Positions 9,896 through 18,304 of a stretch of 64,000 nt of DNA are shown here, one piece after another. The position numbers and the translations under genes were made by a program. Position 1 is the stretch's first letter. Every line of letters starts with the position of its first letter. The DNA comes from Nemertoderma westbladi (taxonomy: Eukaryota > Xenacoelomorpha > Nemertodermatida > Nemertodermatidae), in assembly GCA_032718475.1 (NCBI GenBank), contig JAUCBJ010007768.1:29104-93103 (forward strand), written 5' to 3'. The notes beneath the pieces are model-generated. The model ran no database searches. It saw nothing but the letters and a program-made list of their open reading frames with translations, and had not been told where the DNA came from.

Positions 9896-12800
9896 TTACG
9901 GATTTTCCATTATTCCCAATATTTTCTCCATTAAGGTCCGTATTGGATGATGTGTGTTTATGAAGTATGAAAGTACATGTTCTGGTTCCATTGGATTTGT
10001 ATTTTGTTTTTTTTTTTTTTTGATAGCATGGGTACTAGACATTGGGGCAGGATTCATTATTGGACAGGGGTCACTCAAGACTGAGTATCTATTACTGGTT
10101 GAGATTAGCAGAGGCCCATTCTGCTCTTTGGATCTTCCTTTTCTCAGTAACTTGCGTTGACGCCTGGTGGTACTGGGACAACTAGGTGTATCAGTTTCTT
10201 TAGCTACCATTCTGGGATTGCTAGGATCAAATGTGACACCAACAGGGGTTACCATATCTGGTGGGATGTATTCCGTGCTGTTGGGATTTGTAGGTGGGAA
10301 CTGATTGGGTGAGGATACAGAGGCGGATATTCTGCTATCAGAAAGTGAGTCCAACACTAGGTATGTAGATGAATTTGCAGGAGTTGTAGCCGAGCACTGT
10401 GAGATGGGGCTAGAGGATGAAGCATCGTCCAGAACTATGTAATCACACTGATTCTCACGCCTATCGGGGGTTGCAGCCAATGTATCACAGCTGATGCATC
10501 TACGGCTGGGTCCAGGGAGGTAGCTATCTGGTACAGGATGTGGTTGTGCCAGTGGCATATCTTGTATAGACTTTAGGTCAGCGTGTAATAATATTCTGGT
10601 ATTCCTCTCATGGACCACCTCGTCGTTGAGCCTTTTGGTTTCTTCTAGCAAGCGCTTATGATCTGTTTCAAGTTTGCTGAATCTATTTTGGAATGTAACC
10701 GTCATCGAGATTAGATCTTTCCGGAGGGTATCCATGGTGATATCGTCGGTTGAGGGGTCGGCAATTGTCAGCCGTTTCCTACATGCCTCAGTGAATTTCT
10801 TTTCATATATACAACGTAGCAACTCATAAATATCATTGTATAATTCGTGTGTGGATACTCGATTTTTTAATTGCATTGAGGCAGCCTGTACAGGGGACAT
10901 AAGAAGCTTGACATCATCTAGAAGATTGTGCCTCATCTCTTCACCTCCTGTCTTAACCTGTGCACCAATTATGGACAATGCATTCTTTCTAGTCAGGGGT
11001 ATTATTTCAGCAGCCCATTCATTATTTCCAGAGAGGGGTGCGGGGACGATAGGGTGACACAGATTTTCAGAGTTGACAGCTTCTACTAAATCAGGCCTGC
11101 CAGATATGCCATAGCTTAGAGGTTGTTTGTTTTGTTTGGAACCAGTACCATGTGAGTAATGGTTTGCAGTGTGGTGGCCCAGATCTACAAGCTTACAGGA
11201 ATCAAGGCAGTTGTGTATCCACTGTCTGCTCTTTATACTGTCCCTCAGAAGATCTAATGCCGTATCTGATGACTGGGCCAGGCTGAGAGCGTAGAAACAT
11301 ACGAAAATTCCACAGTCAAAAGAATTGGGTTGTTTTGGGAGGTTTGAGGGGACTACTGTTGTCATCCATGGTGTTATGACACCAGTTTGGTACTTTTTGG
11401 GTTTTAGGTTGTCTATTTTTGACAGTACTTTTATAATCTCAAAAGTATTTTTGTTTGGAATGTTTCTACCAAGAGGGTCTAGACATCTCACCGTATTATC
11501 TGTTGTACTAGCTACGTGGAGTACAAAGTGGTTATTCTCTTCTCCAGGCCCATATTTTGTACACTCAGGAAAGAAAAGCAGATCAGGTTTTTTCAAGTCC
11601 GAGGTACCCAGGTATAGCTTAGCTATATATTTAACTGCACTGAGAATGTCGTAATTCTGTGTTTGAAGCCTTAGAGTGAGGTGGATAGGCAGTGCAACGG
11701 TATGGTTATAATGTCGCACCAGTATTCCCAGGAATCCGTCAACTATGGTATCTGTTACCCATGTAGTGGGCAACAGAGTCTGCAAGTCTTTGGGGCTTGG
11801 TATAATTAATCCAGGACGTCGTTCATCAATATCCAATGATGACAGGTACTTTTTTACCTCCTCCGTCCTATTTGTATTCTTCTTGGTTGGGCTGCACGGG
11901 TAGACATCTATACATTCAGCCACTAAGTTGGTGCGTAACTTGGTGTCTCCTGTTGCTAGATCAGGGGAGTTATTGTCTAAGATGCTTGTTTGGTTTTTCA
12001 ATGGGGCATCTACTGGGAAATCAATTTCTTCAATTAGCCCATTGAGGGCCGCCTTAACCACGTGGGGTTGCATGTCTTCTGTCTGGATGTCTGTAGATGC
12101 CGAGACAAATCTATTCTCCAAAAGTTTAGGTTTATATTTGGTATTATTATTGCTCTTCTTAGTGTGCTTCTTTCTGGGGCATTGCTGTTGTGGTGTTCGG
12201 TTTCCCCTCTTTGTTGTTGTTAACTTTGGTCTGCTGTCTGTAACCTTCTTGAGCTCTGATGTGGTCTCAGATGCAGCAATTAATCTAGGGGTATCAGAGA
12301 TTGGGGTAGGTGGGTTTGGTTGATTATCATTTTTGTCTGGTCCGTATCTGGGAATTAAGTTACATTGTGTTTGTGAGGTGTAAGTAGTTGCAGCAGGGTT
12401 TGTGGCTGTGCCAGAAGGGGTTGCTGGTGCGGAAGTAATTATGGTGCTGGCATTCCTAGTACACCATGATCCGTTGCCCATAAGATCCTCTATGATAGTA
12501 GCAGTATTTGACTTAGGTGTTAGTTTTGTCTGGGTTGCTTGTATGGGTGTTGGTTGTGCTGGAAGTGTGGAATGAGGCGGGGATGTAGATTTATGTTCGG
12601 GCATCGTTTGTTGTAAATGCTTAGCTGGCATGGGCAATGGTTGAGACACAGGTGTATGTTGAGACTGGGATGCTGCTAGTGGTTTATGTTTGTTTGATTT
12701 AGGAACTTTGTTTGGATGCAGCATGGACTTCCTTTTAGTGATTGCTGCCTTTAGGGACCTCGCTTGCAGTAGTTGGGGGGCGGGGCCTTTGCTCCTTGTG

Positions 12801-13099
12801 TGAGGCCTGCCTGTGTGTGTCTTAGTCTGGAGTGCGGGAGGGTGTGCTATGTGGGTGTCCTCAGTGATGGTTTGGCTGGTGTTAATGCTGTCATTGCCCG
12901 GAAAGTCTGATGAGACAGTGTGGGGTGAAGTAGTTGTCAGTAGATCTAGTGTCCCAATGGATTTGTACAGTACATTGCTAGGACTGCAAACGGCAGTATT
13001 AGGTACGGCACCGGTATATATTGGCACTGAGTTTACAACCAACCTCATACCCATACAGTTATCTTGTTTCCCAATGTCCGCTGTAGTAGGTGCCGTCAT
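9896..13099 (-). CDS. LINE ORF1 with Ulp1/SENP-type cysteine protease
   Basis: The frame opens at a GTG at 13207; the first in-frame ATG is at 13099 and is used here (1067 codons). The N-terminal 380 residues are low complexity (Thr, Pro, Ser, Gln, Lys), typical of LINE gag. About residues 415-635 resemble the C48 Ulp1/SENP family. A His box (NNHFVLHV, His524), Asp box (RCLDPLGR, Asp541), Gln590 and the nucleophile in NSFDCGIFVC (Cys596) occur in the right order. A predicted coiled coil (FQNRFSKLETDHKRLLEETK and onward) follows, then a Ser/Pro tail. A run of about 14 A residues (10008-10021 on the plus strand as T) encodes poly-Lys and is a slippage site. Ulp1 enzymes cleave SUMO-like proteins; a role in processing the gag or countering host SUMO is inference. 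All catalytic residues are present. Confidence 0.85.
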   Translation of the reverse strand: MTAPTTADIGKQDNCMGMRLVVNSVPIYTGAVPNTAVCSPSNVLYKSIGTLDLLTTTSPHTVSSDFPGNDSINTSQTITEDTHIAHPPALQTKTHTGRPHTRSKGPAPQLLQARSLKAAITKRKSMLHPNKVPKSNKHKPLAASQSQHTPVSQPLPMPAKHLQQTMPEHKSTSPPHSTLPAQPTPIQATQTKLTPKSNTATIIEDLMGNGSWCTRNASTIITSAPATPSGTATNPAATTYTSQTQCNLIPRYGPDKNDNQPNPPTPISDTPRLIAASETTSELKKVTDSRPKLTTTKRGNRTPQQQCPRKKHTKKSNNNTKYKPKLLENRFVSASTDIQTEDMQPHVVKAALNGLIEEIDFPVDAPLKNQTSILDNNSPDLATGDTKLRTNLVAECIDVYPCSPTKKNTNRTEEVKKYLSSLDIDERRPGLIIPSPKDLQTLLPTTWVTDTIVDGFLGILVRHYNHTVALPIHLTLRLQTQNYDILSAVKYIAKLYLGTSDLKKPDLLFFPECTKYGPGEENNHFVLHVASTTDNTVRCLDPLGRNIPNKNTFEIIKVLSKIDNLKPKKYQTGVITPWMTTVVPSNLPKQPNSFDCGIFVCFYALSLAQSSDTALDLLRDSIKSRQWIHNCLDSCKLVDLGHHTANHYSHGTGSKQNKQPLSYGISGRPDLVEAVNSENLCHPIVPAPLSGNNEWAAEIIPLTRKNALSIIGAQVKTGGEEMRHNLLDDVKLLMSPVQAASMQLKNRVSTHELYNDIYELLRCIYEKKFTEACRKRLTIADPSTDDITMDTLRKDLISMTVTFQNRFSKLETDHKRLLEETKRLNDEVVHERNTRILLHADLKSIQDMPLAQPHPVPDSYLPGPSRRCISCDTLAATPDRRENQCDYIVLDDASSSSPISQCSATTPANSSTYLVLDSLSDSRISASVSSPNQFPPTNPNSTEYIPPDMVTPVGVTFDPSNPRMVAKETDTPSCPSTTRRQRKLLRKGRSKEQNGPLLISTSNRYSVLSDPCPIMNPAPMSSTHAIKKKKKQNTNPMEPEHVLSYFINTHHPIRTLMEKILGIMENP

Positions 13100-13214
13100 T
13101 GTCTCGGTAAGCACATTACAGGTGGAGTTACCATCCGTCTCCACGCCCCCCTGGTCCAGGTCACTGGGTCTACTAGTACCCGGACATATAGGATGAATAT
13201 GATTCACCAGTCAG

Positions 13215-13465
13215 TGACGAGTTGGTTAGCAGTGCAGAGTTGAGAGATGTACCCAGGTGTAGGTTTGGGCAGGCAGCAGCGCGAATAATTTTTCTTACAG
13301 CATCTCGAGAGGCTTCCATTAATATTGGTCTTATCTGGGTAACGTTATAAAGTGTTTCGTTCGATACATAATTCCCGACATTTAACAGCGACCTCAGTTG
13401 TTTCCTATAGTGTGCGTCAATCCGGTCAAGATTGGTGACAGAGAGTGCTCCAAAGATATATTGCG
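13215..13465 (-). pseudogene. Related LINE ORF2 fragment upstream of ORF1
   Basis: Translated on the minus strand this matches the region after the reverse transcriptase of the main LINE. FGALS, the RKQLRSLLNVGNYVSNETLY segment and AACPN correspond to FGALSKSQ, RKSLRRLLCLGNYASNNTVY and ESCPN in 5993-9024. It belongs to a different, related copy. It ends close to the start of the main element and would continue naturally into the fragment at 5275-5640. Confidence 0.75.
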
Positions 13466-13473
13466 TGAGTTAA

Positions 13474-13840
13474 TTGTGCCCTCCAGATGAGTTAGATAGG
13501 CTTGAGAAGAGAGTGCTCCCCAGTAAAAGTAAAGGTAAAGGTTAAGTAAAAGGTTAAGTAAAAGTAAAGTAAAAAAAGTTTAAAAAAAAGAGTTTGATTG
13601 GCTTGACAAGAGTGTGAGAGATTTGAGTTAACTGTTTTATTGTGCTCTCCAGATGAGTTAGATAGGCTTGACAAGAGTGTGAGAGATTTGAGTTAACTGT
13701 TTTATTGTGCCCTCCAGATGAGTTAGATAGGCTTGACAAGAGAGTGAGCGATTTTAGTTAACTGTTTTATTGTGCCCTCCCGGTGAGTCAGATAAGTTTT
13801 TGACAAGCAAGAGAGTGTTTTATTTTTCCCTCCAGATCGT
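13474..13840 (+). repeat. 62-bp tandem repeat with an internal A-rich interruption
   Basis: About five imperfect units carry the core CCTCCAGATGAGTTAGATAG and AGTTAACTGTTTTATTGTG. An A/G-rich stretch (about 13510-13590) splits the first unit. Units drift toward the right end. The compact copy at 4855-4925 suggests that this is an expansion inside a dispersed element. Confidence 0.85.
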
Positions 13841-14398
13841 ATAAAGTCGTTTTATGCTAAACAATTATTCTTCATAACGCCTTAATATCCTTAGAGTTAG
13901 TGGACATATGGATGGTAATATAGTGGGCATATAATTGAATTATATCTTGCATGGAAGTATATACTGTAGTAAATGTTTTAACTGAGTTGGATAGGTAATA
14001 TTGTTGTCAACAATAATCCGGCGGATGCGATACCCTCATTGAGAACTATCATTTGTGTTAGATTTGCGATCAAACATGCTTACATCAAAATTGTAGCTAA
14101 ACAATTTATCTTCTTTTCTGATTGTCTGATCAACAGACAGTCCTACTGTCTGTACCTTAGCTTATGTGATTAAGAATACAATTATGGGTTATGGAGATGA
14201 TATTCAGCTGTGGCATATTGTCCTTATCTGTAAATTACCATTGATTTTTTGAATATACAATTGTACGTAAGAGTAACTGTTGTTTGTTGTCGTCAACAAT
14301 ACAAATAAATTTTCTCATCATAAATCACTGCTCGGTACCTATAGAGCACGATAATTCCTAATTATTGCGAGAAAAAAATGGCAGTTTGGCCATGGGGG

Positions 14399-14521
14399 GT
14401 TAATTTGCTATTTCAAGATCAGAATTGTGTTACCAAATTATGGCTGATTTTCTAGCAACTCCTTACAATAGCAATTCACCGAAATTTTGTAAAATTACAC
14501 AAAATAAGTTATAAGAGGGGT
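14399..14521. repeat. 123-bp target-site duplication of RTE-A, left copy
   Basis: Begins GTTAATTTGCTATTTC and ends ATAAGAGGGGT. It is identical, base for base by eye, to 18072-18194. The two copies directly abut the ends of the RTE-A element. Confidence 0.95.
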
Positions 14522-14534
14522 ACTACTACTACTA

Positions 14535-16395
14535 CTAGGTCGAGCGAACTCGGACAGTGGAAATGAGATCCTTCCAGGCTTCCCGATTCTCCATAGTTGT
14601 CGCAATTTCGTTTCTCCCAAGTTCAGTATCCCTTTCAAGTTGATCTATATATGTTATGGCCGGTCGTCCACGACTACGCTTTCCATGAGTTGGTTGCCAG
14701 AGAAGTAGATCTGGTATGACCTCGTCTTTACTTCGCCAGCAGTGCCTACTGAATCTTAATCTGCGTTCACGGAGGGTGGTTGATACAGGTGGTATTGTAC
14801 CATAAAGCTCGGCGTTTGTCATGTGTTGTCTCCAGCTGATGTTTAGGGCTGCCCTTAGTAGTCTTGTGTAGCAACCATCAATTCGTTGTTCAAGTGATTT
14901 AGTCAGTGTCCAGGTCTCACCCCCGTATAAAAATACACTTTCCACTGTGGCTCGAAAGAACTTGGTCTTCAGGTGCCTGGAGAGATCTGATTTCCAGATG
15001 GTATCCATTTTTGATAGAGCTACCCAAGCCTTTGCTTTCCTAACTTCTATGTCCTTTTTGCTACTCTCTATCCATGATCCAAGGTACTGGAAGTCATCGA
15101 CCTGCCTTAGTTGATTATTATCAATGGTTGTCAAGTTTCCATCAACATTAAAGGTCATGAATTCGGTCTTAGTAGCATTTATATGCAATCCAACCTCCTT
15201 AGCAGCCCTCTCCACTTTATTTAGTAGAAGCTGTGCATCTGCTAGCGTATTAGAGAGCAGGGCGATGTCATCCGCAAAGTCGGTGTCTGTGACTGTAGTT
15301 GCCGGATATCTACTACTTCTGCGTTCTTGAAGTGTGAATCCCAGATCTTCACCCTTTGTGGCCGTCCTCATTGCGTAATCCAGCACAATTACAAATAGTA
15401 ATGGTGCTAATGTGTCACCTTGCAGTACGCCAGCCAGGATTGAGAAAAACTCAGTTTCACCATCTGGTGAGAGTACCTGCGCTTCTGTGTCACAATATAG
15501 CAATCCAATGCCAGCAACAATTACTTCTGGTATTCCATAAGCTCTTAGGATTTCAAGCATTTTACCTCTATGGATGGAGTCGAATGCCTTCTTGAAGTCC
15601 ACAAAAGTCATGACTGCGGGGAGATTCTTTGACTTGATTCCTTCAATCAGTCTCCGTAGTGCAAGTATCTGAGCTATTGTTGATCTACTTGGTCGAAATC
15701 CGTTTTGGCTCTTACGCAGTAGTTTCTCTATTGTGTGGCCTAATCCTATATAGAATCATTTTATTGTATATTTTGGCAGCTACCACAAGCAGACAGATCC
15801 CACGATAGTTTGTTGGTATGCCGAGGTCTCCTTTCTTGGGGAGAGGCTTTAGTTGACCTTTAGTCCAAATTGGTGGTGGCTTTTCCCCTTTTAACATCCG
15901 GTTGCAAACATTCAATAATGGTCTATTTAACACTCCGGTTTTCCATACCTCCGCTGGGATTTCATCTAATCCACTCGCTTTATTATTAGACATGCTTTTA
16001 ATGCTTCTTTGGAGTTCGGCAGGTGTGAAGTCCCCTGTTTCTATAGGTAGTGTCTTGTCATATATTTTCCTTGTAGGGCTGACCTCGATGTTTGGTGGCT
16101 GCCCAAGCAAGTTGCTGAAGTGATTTTTCCACTTCCCAACACGTTCTTGAGGACTATCGGCTTTGAGGCGCCCCTTTGCACAACTTTTCCGACCAGATAC
16201 CTCATTTACAGTTTGCCAGGTAAGTCTTGATTGTTGCTGTATGTGAGCAGTTGTAATTGCTTCAGTTTTATCCTGTATGTACTTTTCCTGGCTGATGTTG
16301 TAGGCCAATTTAAGATCGTCCTTAGCTTTCTCAACCGTGTTAATGTTTTCGGATGTTGGTTGTTTGGTTTTAACTTTGTAGGCTATCTTAAGATC
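14535..16395 (-). pseudogene. RTE-A reverse transcriptase region
   Basis: Two minus-strand frames (16308-15712 and 15611-14535, with open sequence linking them) encode an RTE-type reverse transcriptase: NNKASGLDEIPAEVWK, LKPLPKKGD, NYRGICLL, FVDFKKAFDSIHR, GVLQGDTLAPLLF, FADD (about 15260-15283), LGSWI and the C-terminal GKRSRGRPAITYID. A one-base indel near 15725-15745 moves the frame just before the segment containing QNGFRPSRST. The stop codon at 14535-14537 is the first unit of the TAG tail, so the element has essentially no 3' untranslated region. It would be functional but for the indel and the SINE upstream. Confidence 0.9.
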
Positions 16396-16446
16396 TTGAT
16401 ATTAACAATGTGTTGGCAAGCTGTATTTTTCGAGGTGTTTGTTATT
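16396..16446. repeat. 51-bp target-site duplication of SINE, left copy
   Basis: Starts TTGATATTAACAATGTG and ends GTGTTTGTTATT. Identical to 16809-16859. Confidence 0.95.
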
Positions 16447-16808
16447 ATACATTTATTATAGGAAGGGATCTAGGGGTCTTTACCTCGAATGATAAGTTTA
16501 TTTTACCGAAAATAACTTAACGTTTATTGGCGCAATTGTAGGACTAATCCCATCACATGCGTACTTTTTAACCGGGTAGTGTACAAATTTAAGAATCGCG
16601 TAATTTTTCTTGAAGTTAATATCTCATATCTCTCCAAACCACGTACGCGTTTCGACCTTACTGGGTCTCATCAGCGTGGTGTCGGATTCGAACCTGGGAC
16701 CTCGAGGTGGAAGCCGAGACTACAACCACTAGGCCACAGGTTCTTGAGATATGGAGTATTAATTTCAAAGCCAGCTGCCATTTTATTAGCCCCTGATTTT
16801 TTTGATTA
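16447..16808 (-). mobile_element. tRNA-derived SINE inserted in RTE-A
   Basis: On the minus strand a clear tRNA-like head (TGGCCTAGTGG A box; GGTTCGAATCC B box) is followed by a non-tRNA body containing TGATGAGACCCAGTAAGG. The tRNA-like core is bracketed by an inverted pair, GAAGTTAATATCTCATATCTC-like at 16611-16631 and its imperfect complement at about 16747-16768. The 362-bp insertion is flanked by a perfect 51-bp direct repeat that is part of the RTE coding sequence. The B box is a perfect consensus, so the copy is young. Confidence 0.88.
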
Positions 16809-16859
16809 TTGATATTAACAATGTGTTGGCAAGCTGTATTTTTCGAGGTGTTTGTTATT
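16809..16859. repeat. 51-bp target-site duplication of SINE, right copy
   Basis: Identical to 16396-16446. Removing one copy and the insertion rejoins the RTE-A sequence. Confidence 0.95.
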
Positions 16860-18067
16860 CTTAAGATCTTAAGATCTTCTCTCTTACAAGTAACCTCAGA
16901 GTTTTGCCATGGCACATACTGTTTTCGTTTAGGTTTCTGGGGGATATGCCTCTTAGCTGATTCCTTGTGGGCTGTTATTATATTCTGGTATATTGAATCG
17001 GTGGATTGGTCTTCATCCATTGACTGAAGTGCTTCAAAGCGGTTTTGAACTTCTACTGTATAAGCATCCTTTACAGAATTGTCAGTTCTGAGTTTCTCCC
17101 AGTCATAGTTGATTTGCTTGCTTGTCCTGGGTTTGCTGGCTCTCAAACTGAGTCTGATCTCTGCAGTCACAATTCTGTGGTCCGAACCAATTAGGTTGAA
17201 CGAGCTGTATGACTCGCAGTTGATCATGCTATTTCTCCACTTTTTGTTTATAAGGATGTAATCCAGTTGTGCTTTGGTTCCATTAGGGTATTGAAAGGTC
17301 CATAGCTTCCCCTTACTCTTTTCGAATGTGTTGTTTGTTGGTATCAATTCACATTCTTCCATTAGGTCTAAGAGTAAGTACCCATTTCTGTTAGAACTGG
17401 TGTTATAGGTGTAACCCTTGATGTCTTCTGGGCCAATTTGCGCATTCAGGTCACCAGCAATGACTTTAACATTGTGTTTCGGGATGTCCTTAATAAGTCC
17501 AGTCAGTTCTTCATAAAACTTGACTGCTTGTTCTGGCTCTGATGCATTGGTTGGACTGTAGCAACATATAACTGTTGTCTTGGGATTCCCATCAAATGTT
17601 GCGATCATAACCCTGGAATTTATAGATTCGATGTTGTTTAGGGTCTTAAGTGCAAATGGGCTTAGCAGAATTCCTACTCCACCAATTGATGCATTGGCCG
17701 AGTTTCTTACTGCTGAGCTTGTTACTAACGTCCATCCATTTCCAATGTCATTGTACTTCATGGCAGTGTCTTCATGACAAATCCGATGTTCTTGGATGCA
17801 GATGATGTCGATGTTATATTCCATTGCCAGAGCGACCATGTCACCCTGTTTGCTCTGTGCTTTCAGCGTGCGTGCGTTCATTGTAGCAATCTTTAGTGTC
17901 TTTTTACATTTCAACAGGTTGGTTCTTCTTTCTTCTCTGTCTTCTGTTCCAGTAGCCAATTTATCGACCCCAGCCTGGTGTACCACTGAGGGACGCGGTC
18001 CTTGTTGACCCGGGCGACGACCGAGCCGGTATTTCTCCTGGAGGGTTCTCATACTCATATCTTTCAT
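16860..18067 (-). CDS. RTE-A apurinic-like endonuclease region
   Basis: Starts at the ATG at 18067 and is open to the SINE junction at 16859. A basic N-terminal extension precedes an APE-type endonuclease: IATMNARTL, IQEHR, GGVGILLS, CCYSPTN, AGDLNAQIG, LDYILINKKWR and GSDHRIV. All expected catalytic residues (Asn, Glu, Asp-x-Asn, Ser-Asp-His) are present. The frame then reads into the SINE (in-frame to 16658). In the uninterrupted element this domain was the N-terminal part of the same ORF as the reverse transcriptase. Confidence 0.88.
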
Positions 18068-18071
18068 CTTC

Positions 18072-18194
18072 GTTAATTTGCTATTTCAAGATCAGAATTG
18101 TGTTACCAAATTATGGCTGATTTTCTAGCAACTCCTTACAATAGCAATTCACCGAAATTTTGTAAAATTACACAAAATAAGTTATAAGAGGGGT
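18072..18194. repeat. 123-bp target-site duplication of RTE-A, right copy
   Basis: Identical to 14399-14521; it follows the 5' end of the element directly. Confidence 0.95.
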
Positions 18195-18304
18195 CGTTGC
18201 AGAATATTCCTACCTAAAATGCACTAGATGATTCCAATACCCGAGTGCTACATTAATTGGGATGTGAAGATCGACCACTACCAAATATACTCTAAGAGAA
18301 ACAC

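Larger units (their letters stand above)
5640..13207 (-). mobile_element. CR1-like LINE with Ulp1 protease ORF
   Basis: A near full-length minus-strand non-LTR retrotransposon: ORF1 with a Ulp1-type domain (9896-13099), a second gag-like block (9206-9887), an APE endonuclease plus reverse transcriptase ORF2 (5993-9024), and an AT-rich 3' region with a 24-25-bp tandem repeat (5674-5775). The 5' boundary is set near 13207 because coding sequence of another, related copy lies just upstream. The 3' boundary is set near 5640 because a related ORF2 tail begins there. I could not find a convincing target duplication. Several frame breaks suggest the copy is no longer active. Confidence 0.8.
14522..18071 (-). 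mobile_element. RTE-A LINE, nearly complete
   Basis: A minus-strand RTE-type element. It starts four bases before an ATG (18067) and ends in a (TAG)n tail (14522-14537). It is bounded by a perfect 123-bp duplication and encodes APE endonuclease then reverse transcriptase. It is interrupted by a SINE (16447-16808 with a 51-bp duplication) and one frameshift near 15725-15745. Catalytic boxes are intact, so it is young. A second, broken copy lies on the plus strand at 22179-23545. Confidence 0.92.
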
